Positions 11,250-21,554 of a DNA stretch of 64,000 nucleotides are shown in pieces. Every line of letters begins with the position of its first letter. The first letter of the stretch is position 1. The stretch is from Zymoseptoria tritici IPO323 (lineage: Eukaryota > Ascomycota > Dothideomycetes > Mycosphaerellales > Mycosphaerellaceae). The notes below the pieces were generated by a model that was given only the letters and a program-made list of their open reading frames with translations, was not told where the DNA came from and did no database searches. The position numbers and the translations under genes are program-made. The stretch is taken from contig NC_018198.1 of the NCBI RefSeq assembly GCF_000219625.1, positions 186,001 to 250,000 on the forward strand, written 5' to 3'.

Positions 11250-12024
11250 TTATGCGAGGAAGAAGCTCGTGTCCTCTCTGAGCATTCCCGACGCTGTTCT
11301 CGGACATCCGCTGCTTCGATGCTGCCCTGTGTATTCATACTGGAACTCAATGCTTGAAGGAGCTAGATCTGCTTTGCCAGACTCGCAGGAGGGGTTTTTC
11401 TTTTCAAATCTCCATTTGCGCACATGATGAAATCTCTGTGGTATCGGTTCGTCAAAGCCCGTTTGTGCCATGAGCGCCGTCTCTCTTCTTCGACGCCTCC
11501 CTACACCTTTCCATCCTGCCTTAACCCAGGCCTCATTCTCCGCCGTAGCATCCAACATGTTCCAAAGCTCCTCATTCACCACTGCCTTGCGCACATGGAG
11601 AAACAACTTCCGAGTTTGGATGCACCTTCCAGCCCTCGCAGCCGCAAAGGCGATTTGGACTTTGGCCATCACACCGGCGATGATGTGAGACGTGTCGTAG
11701 GCGACGTTGGCGGTGAGTTTGGCCGTGGAGATTTCCGAAAGGGGCGCATTCGATAAACCAATGCTCGTTGGAAGGGAGGGAAATGGGGTTCGACTTCGGA
11801 TTCGCTAGACGAGTCTTGGTCGGTGTCCTCGTCGGCGGAGCGGGGCACAGCTGCTTCTTCCTCGGCGGAGATGTCGGCGGATGGAGGAGGTAGTGTTGTG
11901 GTGGTGGCGGTGGCGGTGGTGGCGGTCTGACGGCCTTGGTCTCGGTACTGTGCAGTTGGAGGTTGTGGTCAGCGGGAGAATCCTTTGAGAGACCCTCACT
12001 CACGCCGCGGGGAAGATGCGACAC
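11250..12024 (-). CDS. Unidentified minus-strand gene, probably two exons or frameshifted
   Basis: Two open frames are joined here. The 3' frame (about 11250-11730) reads AKLTANVAYDTSHIIAGVMA, then KVQIAFAAARAGRCIQTRKLF, and ends with a Trp- and Arg-rich tail. The 5' frame (to 12024) contains poly-Pro and a KSNPISLPSNEHWFIECAPF segment. They overlap near 11700, so either a small intron or one frameshift links them. I could not choose a splice pair with confidence. No domain is recognised. A 16-bp minisatellite lies just 5' of the gene. Confidence 0.35.
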
Positions 12025-12130
12025 TCCAACTTGACTTGGCCGATGTATTTGTTGTCCAACGTGGGGTAGGGTTGAGACGAGACGAGCATGATGAGATGAT
12101 CAATACCGCTGTTGACCAGTCTTGGCCGGG

Positions 12131-12280
12131 AAGAGCGTGCTGCTTCAAGAGCGTGCTGCTTCAAGAGCGTGCTGCTTCAAGAGCGTGCTGCTTCAAGAGC
12201 GTGCTGCTTCAAGAGCGTGCTGCTTCAAGAGCGTGCTGCTTCAAGAGCGTGCTGCGTCAAGAGCGTGCTGCTTCAAGAGC
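12131..12280. repeat. 16-bp minisatellite (AAGAGCGTGCTGCTTC), 9.4 copies
   Basis: Nearly perfect tandem array with only one clear variant unit (GCTGCG for GCTGCT near 12250). The high identity between copies points to recent expansion. It is open in all plus frames, which explains the repetitive ORFs there; I do not consider these genes. Confidence 0.9.
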
Positions 12281-12486
12281 CGACAACAAACACACTGAAC
12301 AAGCCATCATGCCCTGCTTTGATGATCGTGGCGGTGTTGATGTATATGAAGTTGGTTGGAGAGTGGTTGGTCCCGGCGCTAGTCAAAACGCCTGGAATTT
12401 CCAGGTTGGCAGCCGCCTGGGATTTGGCAGCCGGCCTGAGGCACCAACCAACTTACCGCATGACCGATACCATAGTCGGGCAAGTG

Positions 12487-12681
12487 ACATCTATTGACAT
12501 CTCTCTATTGACATCTCTCTATTCACATCTCTCTATTCACATCTCTCTATTCACATCTCTCCACCCGACACCTCTCCATCCGACACCTTCTCTCCACCCG
12601 ACATCTCTCCACCCGACATCTCTCCACCCATCATCTCTCCACCCATCATCTCTCCACCCATCATCTCTCCACCCATCATCC
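12487..12681. repeat. CATCTCTC-type satellite, 14 to 15 bp units
   Basis: Tandem units change along the array, from ACATCTCTCTATTC on the left to CATCATCTCTCCACC on the right. This looks like two successive expansions of one pyrimidine-rich word. It lies immediately 3' of the minus-strand gene that ends at 12865. Confidence 0.8.
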
Positions 12682-12864
12682 CATCAAGACGAGGAGACAC
12701 CGCAGTACCTCGCCGACTTGGGATTCCCCAAACATCTTCACTTTCTACTTACTGGCTTACACCGGGCGTCAGACTCAAGCGAATGGGAGGTGCATCACGG
12801 GTCTGGCGCTGAGACAAGACGTCCTCATCCCGTGAAGAGGAGATGCTGCGTCGCTCGTCTTCCG

Positions 12865-13506
12865 CTACACTTCCTGTTCCCCATCCCGCACAGCCCGGAG
12901 CTCCTCATTCTCCTTGTTATCCTCTTCGTCATCCTCGTCCTCCTCCATTGCTTCCGGCTCATCCACCAACGCCCTCGCGTACTCCGCCTCCACCAACGCC
13001 GTCGAGATTAGGGGTAGGGTTCGGGTGATGTCGATAGAGGGAGGTTGTTGGGGGCGGAGCTGGCCGGTCGCGAGATGGTCCCGGCGGGCCAGCATGGCGG
13101 CCACGTGGCGGAGCTCGCGCACCCAGTCCCGGGCGATGCGATCCTTCGCGGTGCTCGTAATATTCTTGGACAAGAAGCATTTGCGGCACATCCAGTCCCC
13201 TGCCATAGGGCGGAGGTAGGTCAGGAGTCGGCGTTGGGACATGACCCTTACGCGAACGAGGGTCAACTTGACCGTGGCGTTGAGGGCTCGGGAGAATAGC
13301 GGAACGACTTCGTGGTGGCGATGGCGTTTGCCGTGGCAGCAGGGACAGCGAAAACGGTGCTTGTGGAGGAGATGCGTAAGGGCGAGGTGGGTCGGAGTTA
13401 TTGTAGGCGTGGATGGAAAGAGCGGTAGGGCTCTCGTCTCTAGGATGGAGAGGTAATGGAGGACATCTTCGTCTTTAGGCAAGGGCGGGCGCGACGTATC
13501 CGACAT
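12865..13506 (-). CDS. Hypothetical protein with CxxC pairs and acidic C-terminus
   Basis: A frame of 213 residues from the ATG at 13504-13506 (MSDTSRPPLPKDEDVLHYLS); the open frame 5' of it is low complexity. Residues near 50 read HRFRCPCCHGKRHRHHEVV and near 115 MCRKCFLSKN. These two CxxC pairs, separated by a region with LTLVRVRVMSQRRLLTYL, would allow one Cys4 zinc site. The last 30 residues are mostly Glu and Asp with KEN. The function is unknown. The gene is unmutated and lies between two minisatellites. It resembles the 8000-8548 product only in having a Cys4 arrangement, so homology is not claimed. Confidence 0.55.
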   Translation of the reverse strand: MSDTSRPPLPKDEDVLHYLSILETRALPLFPSTPTITPTHLALTHLLHKHRFRCPCCHGKRHRHHEVVPLFSRALNATVKLTLVRVRVMSQRRLLTYLRPMAGDWMCRKCFLSKNITSTAKDRIARDWVRELRHVAAMLARRDHLATGQLRPQQPPSIDITRTLPLISTALVEAEYARALVDEPEAMEEDEDDEEDNKENEELRAVRDGEQEV

Positions 13507-13715
13507 GATCTGGATAGGAGAGTAGACCGGTATGCTTTTTTTTTTCGGATGGAAGATGGAGCAGAATCGGGACATGGAAAGATATCAAGATATAGGAGCA
13601 AATGAAATGGACTTGCATAGTAATGGACGAGATGAGGAAATCGCCCCATGCCGGCACGAGTGGGACTCGCTGGCGAGAACGAGGTTTACCGGTAAGAGAG
13701 AAGCTGCTTGGAGAT

Positions 13716-13859
13716 CAGAAGTCTTCCTAACTAGAAGCCTTCCTGACCAGAAGCCTTCCTGACCAGAAGCCTTCCTAGCCAGAAGCCTTCCTTACCAGAA
13801 GCCTTCCTGACCAGAAGCCTTCCTAGCCAGAAGCCTTCCTTACCAGAAGCCTTCCTGAC
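13716..13859. repeat. 16-bp minisatellite with 48-bp higher-order period
   Basis: Nine 16-bp units CAGAAGCCTTCCTNNC. The variable positions cycle GAC, AGC, TAC twice, so a 48-bp block of three units has itself been duplicated. It starts 210 bp 5' of the minus-strand gene at 13506. Read on the minus strand it shares GTCAGGAAGGCTTCT with the 10903-11062 array. Confidence 0.85.
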
Positions 13860-13972
13860 CATAAAGCCTCCCGGACCCGGATACCAGCATGAAGCACGGA
13901 CCGATAGTAGCGAGTAGGACGAGAGAGGCGGGAGAAAGAAGCGCATTGCAAATGTCGAGAGGGCCAAGGTAT

Positions 13973-14272
13973 TCAATGTTGCAAGATTACCTTAGCACCC
14001 AGTGTGTAGAGTAGACAAGAGTTTGCGCGCTTCGGCGCGGATTTTGCTTGTTGACACTCGGGAGATTTGGTCGAACATAGCCAGAGAGAGTCCACCGGAA
14101 CCTGGCCATCGTCGGTTGTGACCACAAGTTTGAAGATAGCTTCCCGGAGCTCTGGCGGTAAACTCATAAGGTGCGAGTCGCTGGAGTTGACTTGCGCTTT
14201 CGATGCGCTGTGCTTAACGCACTCGCTTTGCGTTGGAGTCTCGGCCATAGTTGCGGTGGATGGGCTCTTCAT
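13973..14272 (-). pseudogene. F-box-like gene fragment, probably frameshifted
   Basis: A frame of 99 codons opens with MKSPSTATMAETPTQSECV and reaches LMSLPPELREAIFKLVV, a typical F-box-like helix. After TTDDGQVPVD the expected continuation lies in the next frame, where SLAMFDQISRVSTSKIRAEA gives the usual 'VSKxIRxEA' segment of this protein class. A one-base frameshift near 14090 therefore probably separates the two parts. No downstream exon could be joined with confidence. Confidence 0.45.
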
Positions 14273-14526
14273 GGTGGCCGTCGATGATGGTGCCGAAGGG
14301 GGTCCGAGACTTTGATCGTACCTTTTAAGCGAAGTGAAGTTACAACGCTATTAGATCGTTATTTGATAGAATACTCTGCCATGATGGGTCGGACGCATTG
14401 TGAGGCTTCTATCCCCCTTGCAATATGACGAGCGACTCGCAGCGAAATCTCAAACCTAGCACCTGCAGTTTCTGAGTTTGGTCAATGCAAGCATCTAATA
14501 CTCTCACAGCTAGGGATGTTCCTGCA

Positions 14527-14765
14527 CAATACACGCTGTATACATACACATGTGTATACACGTATACACGGTGCACCAGAATCTTGCCGTGCTGTATACA
14601 CAGTGGCGATAACGTACGCTAAGCCGTGCCGGGTCGAATACTGTCCCCGTCGATGTCGCAGAGGTTGACTTCTATCGGATATCGACCCGCCTTACCTCTT
14701 TGGGCTATCTGCTGCTTGTGTATACACTGTGTATACTGTGCACGATTCTGTGTATACACACAACG
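14527..14765. repeat. Clustered GTATACAC palindromic words
   Basis: TGTATACA, GTATACAC and GTGTATAC words occur many times in three clusters (14536-14575, 14590-14605, 14715-14762), in both orientations and able to form small hairpins. The segment lies between the F-box fragment and the acidic coiled-coil gene at 15071. It recalls the CGTACA/TGTACG palindromes near 59.5 to 61.8 kb but is not the same word. Confidence 0.5.
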
Positions 14766-15070
14766 AAGGGCTGGTGCACGGTGAACGAACATCCCTACTC
14801 ACAGCACCCTCGCATCCCTGCAGTCATCGCTCATGGCTCGATGGCCACCGTCAAGCCCTCGCACGACGACCACGAGAGGTTGAACCGAGCTCCTGTCACA
14901 AGACTTTATCCTTCGACCTCCGGCCCGCTCGCTCCACGCAGCAGCAACAACACGAGCGCCTTCACACGCATTCGCACAAGACCTTCACACCGTCCACCAG
15001 CGGTAGAGCCCACGGCTCCCGTACCATCGAGTCTAGTGAGATCGTAGTAGACAATAGGCACTTGTAGAAC

Positions 15071-15628
15071 ATGCGCGACGAGGCCGACCCGGGACAGAGC
15101 AGGAGTGCATCGTCTCGATTCGTGAAGACGTTTCAGGAAAAGCTAGGACATGAAGGAGAAGACGACGACGAGGAGGAGGAGGAGGAGGAGGATGACGAAG
15201 TGGACTACGATAACGAGAGTGGCGACGGCGAGGACGATGAAGAGGATCAGAGCGACGGCACGGACGAGACAGAGGAAGGCGACAATGTTGATACTTTCGA
15301 GAGCCTGCCCACTGTGAAACCCTTCCGCGCCTTGAAGAGGAATGCTACCGGAATCTCCAAGGAGCTGGCATCAGCACACGAGCGCATCAAGAACTTGGAA
15401 ACTGGGTTGCGTGGATACAAGATTGGACTGGATGCAAGATTGGACTCGCTCGCGCACAAGCAGTCCTCCCGCCCTCACCGCCAGCATCGCCCTCCGACTC
15501 GGCGAGATGCATCGAGCCCTCCGCTACCACTTGAGGATACAGCGTTCGAGGTGCAATACTTCTTATGGCTTTCACGAGAAGAAAAGGATCACTGCATGCA
15601 ACTGAACATCTGCTTCCGCTCTCGCTAG
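15071..15628 (+). CDS. Acidic coiled-coil hypothetical protein, possibly first exon of a decayed gene
   Basis: A frame of 185 codons from the ATG at 15071. Residues about 30-75 are almost entirely Asp and Glu. A leucine-spaced helical segment follows (ISKELASAHERIKNLETGLR) and then a basic Pro-rich end. No catalytic domain. Sequence to 16500 on the same strand continues to look protein-coding (Ser/Thr/Pro-rich frames, HESLYQLLNRGQLLRHL) but shifts frame repeatedly. The 15071-15628 ORF may therefore be the intact 5' part of a longer gene that has decayed. Confidence 0.4.
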   Translation: MRDEADPGQSRSASSRFVKTFQEKLGHEGEDDDEEEEEEEDDEVDYDNESGDGEDDEEDQSDGTDETEEGDNVDTFESLPTVKPFRALKRNATGISKELASAHERIKNLETGLRGYKIGLDARLDSLAHKQSSRPHRQHRPPTRRDASSPPLPLEDTAFEVQYFLWLSREEKDHCMQLNICFRSR

Positions 15629-15639
15629 TATGGATATAG

Positions 15640-16500
15640 TGGCTACTATGGATCCTGTCCGAACAACGACTAGCGAGCACGTTCACGAGAGCCTCTACCA
15701 GCTCCTCAATCGTGGCCAACTCCTCCGGCATCTTCAACAATAGCGATTGCTCAGTCGTCTCAACTACCAGCAGCGACAATTTCAGCCTCTGCTCCGAAAC
15801 CTCGCCGCTCTCACGCCTTGCCGACCGATCGCACGACTACGCTGAAGGCTCAGCTCGATTCGCTGGCTTCTTTGTTCACTACGCCGGAACAACAGCTTAT
15901 CTCCCGCAGAAGGTGCTCCCATCGAAGTCATCGCTGTTTGATGCCATGTTCCCACCAGCTCCACCGCTGCCTATCGTCGCTTCACCGAGTGTCGCTCTAC
16001 CTGCGACGAACACTCCAACGCCGTCGTCTGCACCGGCAGTCGTCGCCTTACCAAGCGTGACTCCATCAACCTCGTCTTCGCTGTTCCATGCGGGACTGGA
16101 GTCTTGTGTACCAACTCGCCACCTTTTACCGGCTTCGTCGCCAGCCGCTCCTTCAATTCAACCAGTCGCGGTCTTACCGAATGTCGCGCTAGTTGCTCCG
16201 ACCATCGTCTCACCGACGGCCGCTCTACCTTCACGACAACGCACGAATGCTCAGCAACTCCAGGCACTCGCCGCCGACATGGACAGCAACAACGATACAG
16301 CCATCAGCTGCCGTCCGCGCCAAGTCATGCCGCGTGGATTCACACCAAGTTGGACACGCTGAACTATCCACAACACCAGCCGGCCTAGTTCAGTCTTCCG
16401 TGCTGCCAGAGTCGGAGCTGCATTGTCGTCGCTGAACGAGGAGTCGAGTCGTGCATCGAAATAGAAGGCCATGGCGGAGCCGCGGGGCTTGCGCAACAGT
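15640..16500 (+). pseudogene. Decayed continuation of the acidic coiled-coil gene
   Basis: From 15652 a frame reads MDPVRTTTSEHVHESLYQLL and keeps a coding appearance to about 15860. The open stretch then moves to other frames (15712-16362 and 16104-16388) through Ser-, Thr- and Pro-rich sequence. The stops and frame changes are not RIP-type, since CA and TG content is normal, so this looks like ordinary pseudogene decay. Product unknown. Confidence 0.3.
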
Positions 16501-16529
16501 TGTGTGTCGATTGCGCCAGTCGCGACAAT

Positions 16530-17235
16530 AAACGTATATAAGTATCTACGAAATAGGGGTAGGTACTCTCGGTAAAGTAACCCGTAGCCTAGCCGACGTA
16601 TACTACGAGCTAACGGCGAGAGTAAAGACGGAGGGAAGTCTAAGGGGTTAGGAATAAGTTAGTAAATAGCGCCGTCTAAGGTAGGCTAGTTGTCTTCGCC
16701 GTGTTGCTAATCTAATACCTTAAGGGCGTCCGTATCCGGCTCGAGACCCCGGATTAAGAAGAGTAGGCCGTTAGCGTTAGAGTATTAACGACTCTACGAA
16801 GCGACGTATTATACATTTTTCTTGTCTTTAGCCTACTATAGGATAAAGGTCTATAACCGTATTGTTTAGCGTAATAATCTTAAAGTATCCCGGATTTCTC
16901 GCTAACTAAGTACCCTTACGTAATCTACTCCTCCGAAAATCCTATTAAGATCGATAGTAGTAGCTCTAATATCGAAGCGTCTTTAAGTTCCGTAGTATAA
17001 AGATAAGCAAAAATCGAATAAGATATTATTAATATGTTCCTTACGTATAACGCTACTAAAGGGAAATAATTAGCCGTTTCGGTTTCGTCTAGTTAGACGG
17101 GTAAGAGGATTACTATAGCGGTCTCCTTTATATAGGTAGAGGAGGAGATTACTATATTACTTCTATCGTTTACTATTATTTCGGTCTCGGTTATTTAGAG
17201 CGGAGAAGAGGATTATATTTACTAAACTAAGATGT
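16530..17235. mobile_element. Isolated RIP-mutated block, repeat relic
   Basis: Abruptly bounded 0.7 kb segment in which CA and TG almost disappear and TAG, CTA and TAC dominate, while the sequence on both sides is normal. RIP acts on duplicated DNA, so this was a copy of a repeat. No frame or terminal repeat identifies which one. Confidence 0.5.
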
Positions 17236-17249
17236 TGTTATATACGCCC

Positions 17250-17614
17250 GGCACTATCTCGCCTCCTCCGCCTCCGTCTTCTTCCGTCCCGCCCACCGCT
17301 CTCTACGAAGTTTCCTCCACCGCGTACTCTCCGACCGGCGCGTGCTCGAAATTCAACGCGTGGATTTAATACAGAAGGATAAGAGCGATTGCTGGTTGAC
17401 GTTTCGCATCGAATTGCTTGCGCCGATTGTGCCGGGTGGAGTAGTGCTAGCTGATGGAGGGGAGAAGGATGCGTTGGAGGTTTTTATCGTGACAGGGGAG
17501 GATGGAAAGGGGAGATATGAGTTGTTTACGGTTGCGTTGAGGGATGGGTTGTTGGTGAGGGAGACGGTGCCGCAGGATTTTGACGGGAAAAGTGTGGTGA
17601 GGAGGTTTACATAG
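17250..17614 (+). pseudogene. Unidentified protein fragment cut by the RIP block
   Basis: A plus-strand frame open from about 17231 reads ARHYLASSASVFFRPAHRSL, then RVLSDRRVLEIQRVDLI and FRIELLAPIVPGGVVLADG, ending at the TAG at 17612-17614. It has no ATG before sequence that belongs to the RIP block, so the 5' end of the gene appears to be lost or mutated. Amphipathic beta/alpha composition looks like a folded domain, but I do not recognise it. Confidence 0.35.
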
Positions 17615-17817
17615 GTAAGCAATAGCCCAATACCACGGTAGAGATTGGTGTGTCTAAGGTATCCTGTTGGACTGAATGTATGGCTCAATCGCCTGAGACA
17701 TGATTTCTCGATTCCGGAGGCGGAGAATCGTCGCTCCGTAATTCTAGAACTAGTTCTACAGTATTCTACCCCTCACATTAACAACTTCACAACTACACGA
17801 CGCAATATTCCCGCAGC

Positions 17818-18789
17818 ATGCGGAAGACTCGGAGATCATTCTTGCGAGATCCCGCTGGCGATGACGACAAACAGCACCATGTCGCCGACTCCCATCACGC
17901 CGAAAGCCATCCCGACGACACCTTCCCAACGACACCCACCAAAGACACCCATTCCGACGACGACAGCAATTGTGACCACGATCCCGAATCATCCGTTGCG
18001 AAAGATGCAGAGCAGGAGGAGAAAGAGGATACACTCCAGACCAATGCAGGGATCGTGGCGCACACATCCCCCACGAGTCCAGACATGGCCATGCTCTTTC
18101 CGGACCATCGTGCACCTCGCGCTGGCAAACTGAACATGTTTGGCCGCCGCAGGCTTGGCAGAGGTGCGGTGGGAGGCAAACGCCACACGATCGCTCGCAA
18201 TCGGGCGGCGAAGAACACGCTCCCGAGCACGAGCACGGCTGAAGACTTGACTAGGAGCAGTGGCAAGCGCGCATGGCCCGAGGCGGACGAGTCGGCTTCT
18301 TCTTCTCCAGCCCGAACACCTCCGTCGCGGAAAAAGTCTCGCGATAGCCCCATGTCGCCGCCGCCGTCGTCGCCGTCGCCGCCAAAGGACGCACCGCTGT
18401 TCTTCAACTTCGCCGTCGCCGACTAGCTAGAGTACTATCCGAGAACACGACTAGTCCTCACGGCATAGGAGTCGGGGTGGATCACCGAGGAGGAGAAGCG
18501 ATATTAGGATGGCGGCTGGAACAACGGCAAAGGCACGGGCAATAGCAAGGCCAAGGGTATAGGCAAGGGCACGGGCAAAGGCAAGGGCAAGGCGCAACAG
18601 GTCTCCTACATCAAGAGCGTGTTGCACGTGCGCACACGGAAGGGCACACGGAAGGATGGTGGGATATGCAAGCAGTATTACGTCTTCTGGAAGCCGACGC
18701 GGGAGCCCCAGGACAACTTCAAGGATAATGCGGATTTCGCCCTGTGGCTCCGTGGTGAAGACGCGGTACGTGTGGGAGATGGTCTGTGA
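17818..18789 (+). pseudogene. Gly/Lys-rich nuclear-type protein with three RIP-like TAG stops
   Basis: The frame from the ATG at 17818 stays in register for 324 codons to TGA at 18787-18789, with only three internal TAG codons (18424-18426, 18466-18468 and about 18508-18510). Each stands where Trp fits (VAD*LEYY, LTA*ESGW, KRY*DGGW). The N-terminal 200 residues are acidic and Ser/Pro-rich with RKKSR. Next come a GKGTGKGKGKGKA repeat and a conserved-looking C-terminal block SYIKSVLHVRTRKGTRKDGG, ICKQYYVFWKPTREP, FALWLRGED. I do not know the family. The pattern suggests a single-copy host gene hit lightly by RIP near the mutated block. Confidence 0.5.
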
Positions 18790-19017
18790 GGGATTCAAAG
18801 ATCCAGAGATGTCGACAGTTTACAAGGACCAAAATGTGAAGAGTTCGGAAGGATTGTACGAGGCATCGTGAGATGATTTGGACTCCACGGAATGAAACGC
18901 ATCGAAGTGTAGTCCATCTCCACCCTCGGCATTAACAACCTCCTCCTCCTCCTCCTCCTCCGCGTCCACGTCCGTCCCTTGTGTTTGAGCTCGATTCCTC
19001 CTTCACACGGCATTCTC

Positions 19018-19719
19018 CTACCTCTCTACATCCACCGTTCCCTGGCAATGCTTCAATGGCCGGGCGACGGTCTCCGCGGCGACCTCCATCATCTTCCACG
19101 CCATCAAGTAAAAATTGGCTTTTATAGTGGCGGTTTCGGTGAGGTGTTCCAGAGCGAAGGACGTGTAGTTGGTGGCGGTGAGGAGAATGTCGATGGAAGG
19201 CCTGTAATTGTGGGTTGAAGGAGGAGGGGGAATGAGGAGGGCGAGGAGGATTGAGAGGAAGATGAAGAGGAAGGCCGTGATTCCTGTACAGGAGGCGCAA
19301 GAGGCATCGCCTCGTTGTCGTCGAGGCGGAAGAGGTGGAGGAGGAGGAGGAGGAGGAGGCGGCGGGCCCGGGATGTGTTGCAGCGTGACTGAAGGAGTGT
19401 GCGGTTGGTGTTGCAGCGTGGGTGCTGGGGGAGTGTGCTTTTGGTGGTGCATCGTGGCCGAGGGAAGAACGTGTTTCTGATGATGCTGCAGCGTAGTTGG
19501 GGAGGTGGTGGCGTCCTGAGGAGAAGTTTGTTGAGATATCGTAGGTGAGGTCTTGGTTGTCGACGACGTGATGACTTTGTCCATGGGCGGCATATCCTCC
19601 TTCAATCGAGGCTTCCTCGGCCGCTGGATCGTTCCACCACCATGACCACCACCGCCGCCGCCGCCGCCAATGTCATCGCTGTCTCCATCATTATCGACAT
19701 CATCCTCCCAACAAAACAA
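19018..19719 (-). CDS. Single-pass membrane hypothetical protein, 3' exon
   Basis: An open frame of 234 codons without a clear ATG at its 5' end, so an upstream exon is likely. It begins with an acidic and poly-Gly region, followed by a long Thr/Gln/His/Pro-rich stretch (residues about 40-135). A hydrophobic segment ITAFLFIFLSILLALLI follows and could span a membrane, and then an extracellular-like or lumenal helical domain of about 65 residues (ATNYTSFALEHLTETATIKA). No family is recognised. It ends at 19018. The sequence is unmutated. Confidence 0.42.
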   Translation of the reverse strand: MFCWEDDVDNDGDSDDIGGGGGGGGHGGGTIQRPRKPRLKEDMPPMDKVITSSTTKTSPTISQQTSPQDATTSPTTLQHHQKHVLPSATMHHQKHTPPAPTLQHQPHTPSVTLQHIPGPPPPPPPPPPPLPPRRQRGDASCASCTGITAFLFIFLSILLALLIPPPPSTHNYRPSIDILLTATNYTSFALEHLTETATIKANFYLMAWKMMEVAAETVARPLKHCQGTVDVER

Positions 19720-19929
19720 GCCATCCGTCCATGGGAGAAACCTCGAACAGTTTCGTATAGGAAACAGATGAATGTGACGACGAACCAGTCATCTTCTCTC
19801 TCGTTTCGTCTGTTCTGATTGCTGCTGAAGTCGATGGCGGTGGACAATGTTGTGCAGAGGGAATGGAATGGGTATGTATGACCTCGTCGTCCTGCTATTG
19901 CCGTGGTGGAGGTGTCGACTCCCACTGCC

Positions 19930-21504
19930 CTTCGAGTTCATCATTGAGCATAGTTGAACCTTCGGGAATTGTCTCTCCTGAAGCGCGCCGCTTCTTGAGT
20001 AGCAGCAGGTATTGAGCAGGGAAAGCGTTGTTGAGGAGCGACAGGTATTCTATGCGAGGTCAAGGTCCCAATTCAAGGTCGAATCCTCCCTTTGCGTAGA
20101 ATGGAAGTCTTTCCATGTTGATCGCAACGCTTGTCCGAGGGTCTCGATGCCGTGGCCCTTCTAGCTGTCCATGACTCGCGTGTTTCTGCAGGACACATAT
20201 TTCAAACTTGGGCGTACACATTTCAATCCCTGACAACGAGTATGATGGAATAGCAACGCTGGAGTCGAGCTACAGGACATTCTGCGCGCAGAACGAGATT
20301 CCACTGGACAATACTCCCTTCGAAGGTGAGGGTGAGGGCATGGGACGAGGATGTTGGGCAGGACAATGCAGGGGAGGATAACTGGTTTCCATCGAGGCCT
20401 CAACTACGGTCGACGCGTCCTCTAACCGCAAGGAATGGAGATCCAGGGACTTGTTGGAGCAGCAGGAGCATCAGCCCACGAACGAGCGCAACGAACGAGC
20501 GCAACTCGAATAACCTACCATAATCGACACCAAAGCCCATTTCAAAAAGAGACGAGGAGAAATGCACGACACCGCTGGAGAGGGAGCACATCATGGCCAA
20601 TGTTCTGGACGATTGTCGAATCCGGACTTGACAGGAGAAGGAAGATGCGTGCCAAAACACAAGTGACGCATCATTCGCAGCAGCAGACGCAGAAGGGACA
20701 GGTGCTTGCGGAGTAGGAAGCACATGAAGGGACGAAGAAATCGAAGGACCGTCGCTTCACGGACAGCTCGGACAAGATCGTGCCGGCGTCGCAGGCGTCA
20801 GGCTGGTTTGGCAGGGAACTGGACTTTGAGGACGTGAGCTGGGAGTTGAAGAGGCGGGCTGGGAGTTGAAGAAACAAGTTAAGGAAGCGGACTAGAAGCT
20901 AAGGAAGCGACGGGAGCTCTCCCTCACCTGGACTGTGATTTGTAATGTCCTTGATGGGCAAATCAGCCCAGGACGACAGGCTCGCCATGGTTTTGAGGCT
21001 CCTGAGCGTGCTCCCGAAGGCCAGCCTGCCAGCTTTCAAGAATCACTCCATAGCAACACTATCCGTAATGAGAACTCTGACGACCTTGGTGATCGTAAAG
21101 TCGACAGAGCTGCTGATTGGACCTCTCGCACCGGCACGTATATGGGGTGTCCAGGGATTCACGGCAGACACTAAGGAAGACTGATCATCCGGCAGATTTC
21201 GACGTTGTTTTACAATCGACCGCACAAGTCGCTCGACTTAACCCTCTTCCAGCGTCAGATATTGGATCTAATCGCTAATCACTACACGGAAATCATCCTG
21301 AGGAGAAAACTACTACCAAATCTCCTCCGCATAAACGTCGAATGCCCTGCAGGCAATGGCAGATCGTTCTGGGGATACCAGCAGGACAACCTTCTCTCAC
21401 GGCACGGACAGTAGGAGTCGCCCACATTGGTTCGCGGGAGCTTGCAGGAAACCTCATCTTACACAGGCACAGAATCGAACGATTGACGGCTTGGTACGGC
21501 GGCT
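19930..21504 (+). pseudogene. Decayed coiled-coil gene region
   Basis: Frames around 20400-20900 carry Glu/Gln/Arg-rich helical stretches such as RKEWRSRDLLEQQEHQPTNE, TTPLEREHIMANVLDDCRIR and WELKKQVKEAD, but in three different frames with stops between. This is how an old coiled-coil gene looks after frameshifts. Frames at 20935-21184 and 21205-21414 may be its 3' part. Composition is normal (no RIP). The transposon nest begins at 21505, so the gene may also have been truncated by that insertion. Confidence 0.3.
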
Positions 21505-21510
21505 CAAATG
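21505..21510. repeat. Left target-site duplication of E1 (CAAATG)
   Basis: Identical to 26845-26850 on the other side of the element. CAAATG is also the first six bases of the E2 left end, so the target was the tip of E2. Confidence 0.8.
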
Positions 21511-21554
21511 ATCGCGGCCCATATGTTTATGTAGGTCACTACACCTCATTTCTC
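21511..21554 (+). repeat. Left terminal inverted repeat of E1
   Basis: 44 bp, matched by the reverse complement of 26801-26844 with a single mismatch. This end is much less RIP-mutated than the interior. Confidence 0.9.

Noticed and set aside
12112..13011. 299-codon plus-strand ORF across the minisatellites
   Set aside because: Open only because the repeat units lack stops; it overlaps the better supported minus-strand gene 12865-13506.
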